Below, piece by piece: positions 43,425 through 53,165 of a DNA stretch of 64,000 nucleotides (positions are counted from its first letter, which is position 1; every line of letters starts with the position of its first letter). Made by a program: the position numbers and the translations under genes. This DNA is from DATFVJ01 sp963826515. GTDB taxonomy: Bacteria; Actinomycetota; Actinomycetes; Streptosporangiales; Streptosporangiaceae. Where the stretch lies: NCBI GenBank assembly GCA_963826515.1, contig CAWGXI010000003.1, positions 124,001 through 188,000 of the forward strand. Direction: 5' to 3'. The notes below the pieces were generated by a model. The model had not been told where the DNA came from and did not search any database. It was given only the letters and a program-made list of their open reading frames with translations.

Positions 43425-43800
43425 CAGGCACTCCTATCCCGTGCGGGCCCGGGCTCAACGTGCCGCCCGGGACGTCTGATCCCATGATCACCGGCGGCTT
43501 GCCGGCCGTCCACCGGGCCCGCCGGCAATCGCCTGACGTGGCCGGCGGCTGCCCCATCACGGCTGTTCCGGGCGGCGGCCGCCGGGCGACTCCGGCGGAG
43601 CAGCACAGCACACGCCGGCCGCTGGCCCGGACCGCGGTCCGGGCCAGCGGCCCGGACCGCGGACCGCATGCACGGTGAACGTCACGGCGTCATCGTGAAA
43701 CGCCGTCGCGGGAGTTTTGCATCCAGGCCCAGACGACGGCCCATATTCGTCGGAGGTGACGTTCTGTGTCACCTCCGACGCGCAACATTCGCGCCGCGGC
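43425..43800. other. Intergenic region
   Basis: 376 bp; two inverted GGTGACG..GTGTCACCTCC segments at 43755-43775 and a GC-rich stretch with CCGGACCGCGGTCCGG palindromes near 43626-43660. No gene. Confidence 0.45.
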
Positions 43801-44040
43801 AGCCGTTCTGGCAGTGCTGACCCCGGGGGGACGACCCCCCGCGATCCCCCCGCAGGTCGCTCGCGGTAGGCGCCACGGCAGCCGTTCTGGCAGTGCTGAC
43901 CCCGGGGGGACGACCCCCCGCGATCCCCCCGCAGGTCGCTCGCGGTAGGCGCCACGGCAGCCGTTCTGGCAGTGCCGACCCCGGGGGGACGACCCCCCGC
44001 GATCCCCCCGCAGGTCGCTCGCGGTAGGCGCCACGGCAGC
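43801..44040. repeat. 79-bp tandem repeat, three copies plus partial
   Basis: The start AGCCGTTCTGGCAGTG recurs at 43801, 43880 and 43959, with a fourth partial at 44038: an exact 79-bp period and almost no variation. Each unit has a CGGGGGG/CCCCCCG hairpin (CCCCGGGGGGACGACCCCCC). 79 is not a multiple of three, so it is non-coding despite long open frames. It adjoins the 3' end of the threonine aldolase gene. Confidence 0.92.
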
Positions 44041-44042
44041 CG

Positions 44043-45096
44043 TTATGGATGGTTAATGATCTCAGCCGCAACCCGGCGCCACGCCGCCAGCGCCGTTTCT
44101 ATGCCTGCCGCCGTGATGCCGACGTGCGTGAGCATCCGGATCCTGCCCGCCACCATCGTGACAAGGACACCCTCGGCCGCCAGGCGCTCGAGCCAGGACG
44201 CTGCGCTGTGGCCGGTGTGGCTGACATCCACGAACACGATGTTGGTCTGCACCCCAGCCGGGTCGACGAGAGGCCGGCACGATCTCCGCCACGCCTCGGG
44301 CCAGGCGGCGCGCATTGTCATGATCTTCATGCAGCCGCGCCGGGCCCTCGGTGAGCGCGATCAGGCCGGCAGCCGCCATGATGCCCGCCTGCCGCCAGGC
44401 GCCGCCGAACACGATCTTCAGCCTGCGCGCCTCCCTGATGAACTCGGGGCCGCCGACCAGCATGGACCCGATCGGCGCGCCCAGGCCCTTGGACAGGCAG
44501 AACATCATGGCCTCGGCCTGCGCCGCGTAGCCGGCGACGGAGGCACCGGTCACGGCGCACGCGTTGAAGATGCGGGCACCGTCGATGTACAGGGGGACGG
44601 CTCTGGCCGTGCATGTCTTGGCGATCGCGCGGACGTCATCGAGGGCCATCGCCGAGCCGCCACCCACCTGGTGGGTGTTCTCGATCGCGACCAGGTCGAT
44701 GACCTCGACGTCGTAATTGTCGGGCTCCAGCGCCCCGGCCACCTGCCCGGCCGTTAGCAGGCCGCGCGACGGCGCCGCGATCCGGTGGAAGGCGATCCCT
44801 GAAAGCACAGCCGCGGACGACGCCTCCATACCGCACACGTGCGCGGTCGCCTCGCAGGCGACAAGGTGCCCGGCGCGGGTGAACGCGTGCATGGCGATCT
44901 GGCTGCACATGGTGCCTGTCGGCAGGAAGACCGCCGCTGCCTTGCCGGTCATTTCCGCGGCAAGATCCTGCAGCCGGTTAACGGTCGGGTCGTCGCCGTA
45001 CCAGTCGTCTCCGACCTCCGCCTCGGCCATGGCGCGCCGCATGGCCTGCGACGGCTTGCTGACGGTATCCGAGCGAAGGTCGACTGGGGCGTCCAT
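44043..45096 (-). pseudogene. Low-specificity threonine aldolase, one frameshift
   Basis: ATG 45096: VDLRSDTVSKPSQAMRRAMA, VGDDWYGDDPTVNRLQDLAA, FLPTGTMCSQIAMHAFTRAG, IDLVAIENTHQVGGGSAMAL, VPLYIDGARIFNACAVTGA, and the PLP lysine in MMFCLSKGLGAPIGSMLVGG. At about 44265 the frame shifts by one base and the correct frame continues with LVDPAGVQTNIVFVDVSHTG and RIRMLTHVGITAAGIETAL to 44043. All catalytic residues precede the shift, so a single indel (real or error) is all that separates it from a normal gene. Cleaves threonine to glycine and acetaldehyde. Confidence 0.85.
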
Positions 45097-45227
45097 TGTG
45101 TACTGGCCTCCTCGGGTGGGACCGACGCGAAACCGCGCTCCCACGCATTGTGCACCGGGGCACATGACGGCCGATGTCACGCCGCCCTGGCCGCCGCGGC
45201 CACTGCTTGCCCGACTGCGGCGCTGCG

Positions 45228-45408
45228 GAGATCAGCGTGACGTGACCGTGTGGTGTGGAGATCAGCGTGACGTGACCGTGTGGTGTGGAGATCACTGTGA
45301 CCTGACCCTGCGGTGTGGAGATCACTGTGACGTGAAAGTCGCACTTGTCTGCGACGGAAGCGTCACAGTGATCTCCACAGTGATCTCCACAGCGGAGCCC
45401 GAACGGCG
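45228..45408. repeat. 30-bp tandem repeat with inverted arm (GAGATCACTGTGAC)
   Basis: Four units beginning GAGATCAGCGTGACGTGACC at 45228, 45258, 45288 and 45318. They are followed by inverted copies GTCACAGTGATCTCCAC at about 45361-45395, which together can fold into a large branched hairpin. It lies between the threonine aldolase start and the lon 3' end. The same motif recurs at 56250-56307. Confidence 0.85.
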
Positions 45409-45442
45409 GTCAGCCGGCAGCGGAGCCCGTACGGCTGGGCGC

Positions 45443-47841
45443 TCAGGCCGCGGCGGAATCCACCGCCCGCGCTGCGCCGGCCGGTTCGAGTGCCGCCTCG
45501 AGCACCTGCCTGACGTCGCTGAGGGCGTGAATCGTCAGCTCGGCGCGCACGTCCTCGGGCACATCGTCCAGGTCAGGCTCGTTGCGCTCGGGGATGAGCA
45601 CGGTGGTGATGCCCGCACGGTGGGCGGCGAGCAGCTTCTGCTTCACCCCGCCAATGGGCAGCACCCGGCCGGTAAGCGAGACCTCACCCGTCATCGCCAC
45701 GTCCGACCGCACCGGCCGGCCGGAAAGCAGCGACGCCAGCGCCGTCGTCATGGTCACGCCCGCGCTCGGCCCGTCCTTCGGGACCGCGCCGCAGGCACGT
45801 GCACATGAATCCCGCGGTCCTTGAGGTCACCGACGGGCAGTTCAAGCTCGGCACCGTGGGACCGCAGGTACGACAGCGCGATCTGCGCGGATTCCTTCAT
45901 CACGTCACCAAGCTGGCCGGTGAGCGTGACGTCGGTGCCGCCGGTCTCCGGATCGGCCAGTGACGCCTCCACGAACAGCACGTCACCGCCCGCGCCGGTA
46001 ACCGCGAGCCCGGTCGCCACGCCTGGCACCGAGGTACGCTCGCCGGACTCCGGCGTGTGCCGTGGCCGCCCGAGATAGCCGACCAGGCCGTCAGCGCCGA
46101 CCGTGACGGGAAGCGTGGCCTCGCCGACCGATACCCGTGCGGCGATCTTGCGCAGCGTACGTGCGAGGCTGCGCTCCAAGGCCCGGACCCCGGCTTCCCT
46201 GGTGTACTCGGCCGCGAGGCGCCGCAGCGCCGCGTCCTCGATCGTCACATCCTCACCGTCCAGGCCGGCCCGGTCGAGCTGGCGCGGGAGAAGGTGGTCG
46301 CGAGCGATCGTGACCTTCTCCTCCTCGGTGTAGCCGTCCAGCGCGACAAGCTCCATCCGGTCGAGCAACGGCTCTGGGATGGCGTCCGCCACGTTCGCGG
46401 TGGCAAGGAAGAGCACGTCGGACAGGTCCAGCTCGACCTCGAGGTAGTGGTCGCGGAACGTGTGGTTCTGCGCGGGGTCGAGCACCTCGAGCAGCGCCGC
46501 GGTCGGGTCCCCGCGATAGTCCGATCCGACCTTGTCGATCTCGTCGAGCAGGATCACCGGGTTCATCGATCCTGCCTCACGGACGGCCCGGACGATGCGG
46601 CCGGGCAGCGCACCGACATATGTACGCCGGTGACCGCGGATCTCCGCCTCGTCCCTGATGCCGCCAAGTGAGACCCGGGCGAACTTACGGCCCATGGCCC
46701 GCGCGACGGACTCGCCGAGCGAGGTCTTGCCCACTCCTGGCGGGCCAGCCAGGGCAAGCACGGCGCCGCTGCGCCGCCCGCCCACGAGGCTCAGGCCCTT
46801 GCCTGCCCTGCGCCCGCGGACCGCGAGGTACTCGATGATCCGGTCCTTGACATCGGTGAGCCCGGAGTGATCTGCGTCGAGCACGGCCCGCGCCGCGATG
46901 ATGTCATAGGAATCCTCGGTGCGCTCGTTCCACGGGATGTCCAGCACCGTGTCCAGCCAGGTGCGGATCCAGCCCGCCTCGGGTGCGGCCTCTGACGCCC
47001 GCTCAAGCTTGTCGACCTCGCGTAGCGCGGCCTCAGCCACCTTCGCTGGCAGCCCGGCGGCCTCGACCCTGGCCCGGTAGTCGTCCTCCTCGGACTCCGG
47101 GTGACCATCGAGATCGGCGAGCTCCTTGCGGATCGCCGCGAGCTGCTGGCGCAGCAGGAATTCGCGCTGCTGCTTCTCCATCCCCTCGCGCACGTCGTTG
47201 CGGATGGTCTCGGCGACATCCTGCTCCGCGACATGGTCGCGCGCCCAGCCGGTCAGCCGCTCGAGCCGCTGCTCAGGGTCGAGCGTGTTCAGCAACTCGG
47301 CCTTCTGCTCCACGTTCAGGTATGGAGCGTAACCGGCGCTGTCCGCGAGCGCGGACGGGTCGGTGAGCTGCTGCAGCGCGTCAATCACCTGCCAGGCGCC
47401 CCGCTTTTGCAGGATTGTCGCGGCGAGCGCGCGGTACTCGCGGGCAAGCTCATGCGCGCGAGGACTCGGGGCTGGCTCTTCCGCTACCGTCGCCTCCACC
47501 CACAGGGCTCCGCCCGGGCCGGTGGTACCCGCGCCGATGCGGACGCGGGAAATGCCGCGCACGACCGCGCCTGGCTCGCCGTCTGGAAGCCGCCCGACCT
47601 GCTCGACCACGCCGAGCGTGCCCAGCGGCGCATATTTGCCATCCAGCCGCGGCACCAGCAGCACGCGCGGCTTGGTGGCGGAACGGATGCCTGGAACATC
47701 GGGGCGGCCTTCCGCGACCGCCCTGGCCGCCTCGATGGCGGCCCGCACTTCACCCTCGGACATGTCAAGTGGCACCACCATAGTGGGCAGCACCACGGCG
47801 TCGTCCAGGGGGAGCACAGGAAGCGTCAACGTCTCAGCCAT
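45443..47841 (-). CDS. lon: ATP-dependent protease Lon, one frameshift before the active site
   Basis: From ATG 47841: LON substrate domain (LTLPVLPLDDAVVLPTMVVP), coiled linker, AAA+ with LALAGPPGVGKTSLGESVA and PVILLDEIDKVGSDYRGDP, arginine-finger region, then the proteolytic domain start GIHVHVPA near 45785. Here one G is missing relative to the expected sequence. The next frame supplies AVPKDGPSAGVTMTTALA (catalytic Ser) and TGRVLPIGGVKQKLLAAHRA (catalytic Lys) to 45443. As written, translation stops at 45754 without the Ser-Lys dyad. Total length would be about 799 residues, normal for Lon. No operon partner. An error in a G run is plausible. Confidence 0.88.
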
Positions 47842-47862
47842 GAAGGCCTCATCTCCGTGTTT

Positions 47863-47884
47863 CTTGTCAACTGCCGATGTCAAG
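47863..47884. promoter_or_regulatory. HAIR-like inverted repeat upstream of lon
   Basis: CTTGTCA, eight bases, then TGTCAAG. Resembles the HspR operator (CTTGAGT-N7-ACTCAAG) known upstream of lon in Streptomyces, but with mismatches and a longer spacer. Tentative. Confidence 0.3.
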
Positions 47885-48106
47885 AGCAGAGCTGCCTGCT
47901 TTGTTTCCGCCATACGTTCGCGGTTAGCGGAACGCAGCCGAAGTGCCGCGGACCCGTGCTTTGCGTGCTGCCTGGGCCGCGTTACGCTCTCGTGGACACG
48001 GCGCTCGAAGCCGGCCGTACCGGGCGCGACCCCTCCCGCGCCTCATCACAATTCAGGAGTAGCGGAGCATGGGGACCGTGGCAGAGAACCTGTGCGGGCC
48101 GACGTC

Positions 48107-48745
48107 GTGACGCCGGCCGTATGTCCCGATTGCGGGGCTGAGATCCAGCCCGCCGACCTGGTCTGCGTGAGTTGCGGCGCCAACCTGACACACGTGGACC
48201 TAGCGGGCGAGGAACGGCCCTCACCGCCCACGGTCATGCACGAGCGGGTACGGCTGGAGGACGTCCGCTCCGCGGCGGCGTCAGGGCCCGCGGCGAGCTG
48301 CCCGCACTGCGGCACGGCGCTGCCGGAGCCCGCCGCCCGCGCCTGCCCGGAGTGCCATCGGACGTTGCGCCACCCAGCCTCCATCACCTCGCTCGTCGTG
48401 CTGCGGCTCTCTTTTCCCACTGGCAACGTGGACGTCCCTGCCGGGACCTCCGTGGTGCTTGGCCGCGCGCCGGAGGAATCGCTGGTGGCCGCCGCCTTCG
48501 ATCGCCACGACGACGTGTCGAGGCGGCACGCCACGATCACCGTGGACGACGCCGGGCGCGCGACCGTCCGTGACGAGCGGTCCACGAACGGCACCTTCGT
48601 CAACGGTGACCGCGTGCTGCCAGGGTCCACCGTGACCCTGTCCGATGGTGACAGCCTCCGCCTGGCCGGCAAGGTCACCGCCCGCGTCCATCTGCCGCAC
48701 GCGGGGCCTGATCCTGCCGCTCTCGCGCGGGAGGAAGCCGGCTAA
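48107..48745 (+). CDS. Zinc-ribbon and FHA-domain protein
   Basis: 212 residues if GTG 48107 is the start (GTG 48092 is also in frame; no clear ribosome site). Two zinc ribbons (CPDCGAEIQPADLVCVSCG, CPHCGTALPEPAARACPECH) precede a C-terminal FHA domain: VVLGRAPEESLVAAAFD, DVSRRHATITVDD, and ERSTNGTFVNGDRV with the phospho-Thr-binding Arg, Ser-Arg-His and Asn residues. Reads out Ser/Thr-kinase signalling. Divergent from lon. Function beyond phosphopeptide binding unknown. Confidence 0.85.
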   Translation: MTPAVCPDCGAEIQPADLVCVSCGANLTHVDLAGEERPSPPTVMHERVRLEDVRSAAASGPAASCPHCGTALPEPAARACPECHRTLRHPASITSLVVLRLSFPTGNVDVPAGTSVVLGRAPEESLVAAAFDRHDDVSRRHATITVDDAGRATVRDERSTNGTFVNGDRVLPGSTVTLSDGDSLRLAGKVTARVHLPHAGPDPAALAREEAG

Positions 48746-48819
48746 CGAACCGTCCGCCTGGCGCCTGGGTCGCCTGCGGGCCGGGTGGGGTGCGGGCCTG
48801 GTGGGGTGCGGGCCTGGGG

Positions 48820-49713
48820 TTACGTCCAGGATGCTCCGCCGTCGGACGTTTTCAGCTGGAGCACCGCGCATGTCGCGCTGCCAGCGTAGTACAGGTGGCC
48901 AAGGCCAGTTCCGAATGCGATCATCCCAAGCGCGCCGTTGGCGGACGTGGGGCTGACCTTCTGCCAGGTCCCCCAGGATCCGGCATGCCACCTGATGGCC
49001 CAGACGTGGCCATCGACCCCAACCCCGGCCGCCACGGTGTCGCCATCGTCCCAGCGGACGCTGGTGACTCCTCCCACGATCTTGCCGCCGAGGTTATTCA
49101 CTGGTACCTCCGTATATGTTCTGATCCATGCCGTCAGCTCCGCATCGGTTCCGTTGAATGCATCCGCATCGATCCCGCTTACGGTGCCCCACTGCCAGAA
49201 TTTCCAGGTTTTCCACGGCGCCACAGAAGCGGGCGCGGCATTCGAGGGGTACGCGATCCACAGCGGGAAACCCGTGCATCCGGGTAGCTTCGCCGCGAAG
49301 GAGGCGTAGGTATACACGATCACGGGGCAGTGCGGCCCCGCGATCCTCATGACCTCGTCGCAGAACGCTTTCGTCGAACTGTTGACCGAGGCATCCGCGA
49401 GCCCATCGGTCACCTCCGCGTCGCAGACCAGCATGTCGCCGGGCAGCAGGCCATGAGCCTTCACCATGTTCATGAAGTACTGCGCCTGTGCGGTGGCGCT
49501 GTCGGCCGGGTGGAGGAAGTGATATGCGCCGCGATATAATCCCGCAGACTTGATGCCCGCCCAATTCGCCGCGAATTCGGCGTCTTCGAACGTGGTTCCC
49601 TCTGTCGCCTTGCAGAACGCGAACGCAAGGCCCTTGCCGAGCGTCGCCCAGTCGACCTTACCCTGGTAGTTGCTAACGTCCTTGCCTTGCGCACTCGCCA
49701 CCATAAGCCCCAT
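48820..49713 (-). CDS. GH25 lysozyme-like hydrolase
   Basis: 297 residues from ATG 49713 (ATG 49704 three codons on). GH25 barrel: GKDVSNYQGKVDWATLGK (Asp at residue 12), FAFCKATEGTTFEDAEFAAN, LYRGAYHFLHPADSATAQAQ, LVCDAEVTDGLADASVN (DxE catalytic pair), VIVYTYASFAAKLPGC and LWIAYPSNAAPASV. The C-terminal 90 residues (VTSVRWDDGDTVAAGVGVDG, HVWAIRWHAGSWGTWQKV) look like a beta-propeller-type carbohydrate-binding repeat. Cleaves peptidoglycan beta-1,4 bonds. No signal peptide is visible in any upstream start, unusual for a cell-wall hydrolase unless phage- or contractile-system-derived. Confidence 0.85.
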   Translation of the reverse strand: MGLMVASAQGKDVSNYQGKVDWATLGKGLAFAFCKATEGTTFEDAEFAANWAGIKSAGLYRGAYHFLHPADSATAQAQYFMNMVKAHGLLPGDMLVCDAEVTDGLADASVNSSTKAFCDEVMRIAGPHCPVIVYTYASFAAKLPGCTGFPLWIAYPSNAAPASVAPWKTWKFWQWGTVSGIDADAFNGTDAELTAWIRTYTEVPVNNLGGKIVGGVTSVRWDDGDTVAAGVGVDGHVWAIRWHAGSWGTWQKVSPTSANGALGMIAFGTGLGHLYYAGSATCAVLQLKTSDGGASWT

Positions 49714-50077
49714 CTCGCCCTGGGCGGCGGCGCGCGGATCGCTGCGCGCGACGGTCAGTGAAGTGCACAATCCCGTCGGTACCAGCTATCCGCTTGCCCG
49801 CGCCCCCATCACCGCAGCCGAAATCAGTCCATGCTGTATGAGCCATTTAACCAAGCTTGGGGTAAGGTGGCGATGCCGCTGCGCCGATTCGGCTAAATTT
49901 GATGAAACTGAACGCGATCTGCGCCGTTCATGGGGCGCCTGAAACTCCGAACGGCATCCTTTCTGACGTGTTTGCTGCGCGTACGGCGTTTGCTGCGTTT
50001 GTGGCGTTTGCTGCGGGTGCCGCATTTGCTGCGGGTGCCGTGCTTGCTGCGTCTGCGGCGTTTTGCCGCAGACGGTC
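49714..50077. other. Intergenic region with GCGTTTGCTGC repeats
   Basis: 364 bp. 49968-50060 iterates TGCTGCGTTTG, TGCTGCGGGTGCCG and similar, and could fold or slip. No gene. Confidence 0.5.
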
Positions 50078-50448
50078 TCAGGACGCCAGGGGACCCCGCT
50101 CGTGGCGCGGAAAGGCGATGCCCCCCGTGCGCGTGCGCCACGTCAAGATCTCGAAGGTGTACTGGCCCTGCAGGACACCAGGATCTCTCGCGACGAGTTC
50201 GCGTACAGCCTCGTGGGACCCCTGCTGGTAGATGCCGAATCCGGTCACAGGCTCGTCTTCGGCCTTGGACTCGGTCACCGGTCCCGCGGCGAGCACTTGA
50301 CCGGCGGCGCCGAGGCCGATCGTGTAGCCGCGTGCTCGCGGAAGATCCGCTCCTGGGTCTGGTCGTCAAACTCCCGGCTCTGCCTGGTCCGGCGCAACAG
50401 GACAAGCTCATAGGTGTCGAACTCGATGCTGCCGGGGTCGATGCTCAT
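50078..50448 (-). pseudogene. YCII-family protein, one frameshift
   Basis: ATG 50448: FDTYELVLLRRTRQSREFDD, QTQERIFREHA. A shift near 50330 leads to VLAAGPVTESKAEDEPVTGF, GIYQQGSHEAVRELVARDP and YTFEILTWRT, a typical dimeric alpha-beta barrel (YCII/EthD-like) of about 120 residues. Function in this family is varied and often unknown. A single base separates it from an intact gene. Confidence 0.65.
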
Positions 50449-50488
50449 GACACGCCTTCCTGCGTCGCTTCTTCCGCTGGACGTCCGG

Positions 50489-50590
50489 TCAGGCCCACAG
50501 GCCCACGGCGTTGCCGTCCGGATCAGTGAACATCGCGAACTTGCCGTAGCCGGCGGGCAGGCCGGTCGGCCGGTCGGTGGCACGAGCGTA
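50489..50590 (-). pseudogene. VOC (glyoxalase-fold) protein, C-terminal fragment
   Basis: DRPTGLPAGYGKFAMFTDPD then GNAVGLWA and stop: the final strand of a vicinal oxygen chelate protein with the metal-binding Glu replaced. The rest is missing. Confidence 0.55.
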
Positions 50591-50673
50591 CTTGCGCCCA
50601 GGGTGGTTCGCGGCGGCGCTCGGCGCGGAGTCACCGCCGGCTTCGCCAGCTCAGGCGCCGCCGGACCTGCAGC

Positions 50674-51336
50674 TCAGCCGCCGCCGGACCTGGCGCGCCG
50701 GTAGACGTCCGCCAACGAGGTTAGCGCCTCAGGTGGCAGCGGCACGTGTCCGCCGAAGGCCAGCGCCCCCCATGCCACCCGCGCGCAGTGCTCCACCACG
50801 CCTGCCTGGTGCAGGGCAGCGGCGGGCGTCGCGGCGATGGTGACAAGGCCATGGTTGGCAAGCAGGGCGCTGCCCACGCGGCCAAGCACCGCGACAGCGT
50901 TCGCGCCGACGGCCGCTGTGCCGCTCATCGCGTAGCTGGTGACAGGGACCTCGCCGCCGATGAACAGCACCGCCTCATCGATGACGGGTGGTACCGGCCT
51001 GCGAGCGCACGCGAACATGGTCGCGTGCGGCGGATGGCTGTGCAGTACGGCCCCGACCTCATCAAACGCTCCGTAACAGGCTAGGTGCAGCAGCCTTTCC
51101 GTGGAATGCGCGCGCGGCCCTGCCACTTGCTCCCCTGCCATCGTGAGCACGGCGAGGTCGTTCGCGGTCATCTCCTGGTACGGCACGGCCGACGGGGTGA
51201 TCACGATGTGCCCGTCGTCGAGCCGGGCGGAAACGTTGCCGCTCGTGCCCGCGCTGAGGCCAAGTTCGAGCATGCCCCTGGCAGCGGCGAGTACGGCGTC
51301 AAAAGCCGCGTCACGAGACTCCCACGGGTCTGGCAC
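50674..51336 (-). CDS. Class II aldolase (L-fuculose-phosphate aldolase family)
   Basis: 220 residues, ATG 51336 with GGAGG upstream. LSAGTSGNVSARLDDGHIVI, ITPSAVPYQEMTANDL, the Zn-binding VGAVLHSHPPHATMFAC and SALLANHGLVTIAAT identify the AraD/FucA family. Cleaves sugar 1-phosphates to dihydroxyacetone phosphate and an aldehyde, in the cytosol. Divergently placed to an FGGY kinase 311 bp away, which suggests one sugar pathway. Could also be an RhaD- or Mtn-like aldolase. Confidence 0.88.
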   Translation of the reverse strand: MPDPWESRDAAFDAVLAAARGMLELGLSAGTSGNVSARLDDGHIVITPSAVPYQEMTANDLAVLTMAGEQVAGPRAHSTERLLHLACYGAFDEVGAVLHSHPPHATMFACARRPVPPVIDEAVLFIGGEVPVTSYAMSGTAAVGANAVAVLGRVGSALLANHGLVTIAATPAAALHQAGVVEHCARVAWGALAFGGHVPLPPEALTSLADVYRRARSGGG

Positions 51337-51647
51337 GTAGCACCTCCGGGTCCGGGCTCAGCCGGGCCGGGCATGGCCGGTCCGGGCGCCGCCGGGGCCA
51401 TGATCGGCCGTACTGCCGATCACAGCTGCGCAGCCGCTCCGGGTGCGGCAGCACGGCCGGTCCGGGTGCGGCAGCACGGCCGCTCCGCGGCGCCAGCCCG
51501 CTCGATGTCATCAACGATCATCGCCGAATGATGCCCCGCGTGTCGCGGGTGACCGCGGGCCTGTCTTGTCGCGCCGGCATCGCGCGGCGCAGCATGCCGG
51601 ATCGTACAGTGGAACCAGCCCGCTCACGACGGGTGCGTCCGGAGGTG

Positions 51648-53165
51648 ATGCCGGTGCGGAAAGCACCGGTGCGTAAGGCGCCGGTTCGCAAGGTGCGGCC
51701 CGACCCCGCCGACAGCGAGATCACGATCGGGGTTGACGTCGGGACCACGGCGGTCAAGGCGATCGCGGTGGATGGGCGCGGGCGCGTCCGCGGCCGTGCC
51801 AGGGTGCCGCATGCGGTACGTGTTGCGGACCCTGACAGCTTTGAGCACGACGCCGCCGCGGCGTGGTACAAGGGCCCGCGGCGAGCGGTCGCGGCACTCG
51901 GGCCCGCGGCGGGTCCCGCCGCGGGGCTGGGGATCGCCGCTTGTGTGCCCTCACTTGTCGCCCTCGATGATCATCTGGAACCCCTGTCACCTGGGCTGCT
52001 TTACGGCGACTGGCGTGGGCGTGCCGCTGCGGCGGCGTGGCCGCCGGCCAGCCCGCTCGATATTCGTGAGGGCGAAGCCTTTCTGCACTGGGCGGCCAAG
52101 CACTGGCCGGGCGCGCGCGCCTACTGGCCCGCGCAGGCGCTTGCCGCGGTGGCTCTCGGTGGCGAGCCGGTCATCGACTCCTTCACGGCCATGTCGTACT
52201 TCCCGATATTCGACGGGCGCCGCTGGGATCCGGCCGAGCTCAGCAGGATCGGCATCACCGAGGACCAGTTGCCGATCGTGGTGACCGAGATCGGCGCGAC
52301 CGCTCGCCACCTCAGCGGGCTGGCCGGCGGATCGGATGGCGGCGATGCCGATGGGCAATGGGCGGCGCGCACGTCACTCGCGCCCGGCAGTGTCGACGTG
52401 ATGACGGAGCAGATAACCGCCGGTGTGTCACGGCCAGGCGAGGCGCACATCATGTGCGGTACGACGCTGCTCACCTGGGCCGTGATGCCCGACGAAGGTG
52501 ACGTCCCCGGACTGTGGCGGTTCCCCCATCTGCGCCCTGGCCTGTGCCTGCTCGGCGGGCCGAGCAATGCGGGCGGGCTCTTCCTCGGCTGGGCGCGGCG
52601 CCTGCTCGGCGGCACCCGCACCCGGGCAAGCACCAGTAGGGGCACCGGCATCAGCCCGGGCACAGGCACCAGCCCGGGCACCGGCGGCCTGCACCCGGAC
52701 CGGATACCGCTATGGACCCCCTATGTCCGCGGCGAGCGGATTCCGCTGCACAACACGTCGCTCCGCGGGTCACTGCACGGCCTCGACCTCACGCACGACG
52801 CCACCGCCCTGCGCCGCGCCGCCTATGAGGCCACCGGTTTCGTGGCCCGCCGCATCCTCGACATGGCCGGCTGCGTGCCCGCCCGGGTCGTGGCCACCGG
52901 CGGAGGGACCAGGGACCGCGCCTGGATGCAGGCGCTCGCCGACTGCACAGGAGTACCGGTGATCCGCGCCGCCGTGCCCGAGGGCGCGGCACTCGGCATG
53001 GCCTGGATGGCCAGGATCGCCGCGGGCCTGGAGTCGTCGCTCGATGACGCGGCAAGATGGTCCCGGCCCGGCCGTCCCGTGTACCCCGACGAGCGGTGGG
53101 CGCGCGCGTGCTCCCGCAGGTATGAGCAGTTCCGTGAGCTCACGGCAGCGATCAGGACATATTGA
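51648..53165 (+). CDS. FGGY-family carbohydrate kinase
   Basis: 505 residues from ATG 51648. GGAGG is only 2 nt before it, so GTG 51654, with 8-nt spacing, may be the real start. ITIGVDVGTTAVKAIAVDGR is the phosphate-binding N-lobe. In the C-lobe are VVATGGGTRDRAWMQALADC, TGVPVIRAAVPEGAALGMAW and MARIAAG. The start is repetitive (VRKAPVRKAPVRK). An insertion of TGTSPGTG-type repeats occurs near residue 330-345. Xylulokinase-like; substrate unresolved. It overlaps the PadR gene at its 3' end and is divergent from the aldolase. Confidence 0.87.
   Translation: MPVRKAPVRKAPVRKVRPDPADSEITIGVDVGTTAVKAIAVDGRGRVRGRARVPHAVRVADPDSFEHDAAAAWYKGPRRAVAALGPAAGPAAGLGIAACVPSLVALDDHLEPLSPGLLYGDWRGRAAAAAWPPASPLDIREGEAFLHWAAKHWPGARAYWPAQALAAVALGGEPVIDSFTAMSYFPIFDGRRWDPAELSRIGITEDQLPIVVTEIGATARHLSGLAGGSDGGDADGQWAARTSLAPGSVDVMTEQITAGVSRPGEAHIMCGTTLLTWAVMPDEGDVPGLWRFPHLRPGLCLLGGPSNAGGLFLGWARRLLGGTRTRASTSRGTGISPGTGTSPGTGGLHPDRIPLWTPYVRGERIPLHNTSLRGSLHGLDLTHDATALRRAAYEATGFVARRILDMAGCVPARVVATGGGTRDRAWMQALADCTGVPVIRAAVPEGAALGMAWMARIAAGLESSLDDAARWSRPGRPVYPDERWARACSRRYEQFRELTAAIRTY

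Noticed and set aside
43801..44040. CRISPR-like array
   Set aside because: The 79-bp units are identical throughout, with no unique spacers; it is an ordinary tandem repeat.
43690..44071. Repetitive proteins in three minus-strand frames
   Set aside because: They arise from the 79-bp repeat, whose length is not a multiple of three.
46057..48141. Long + strand frames opposite lon
   Set aside because: Mirror the codon bias of lon on the other strand; no recognisable protein.
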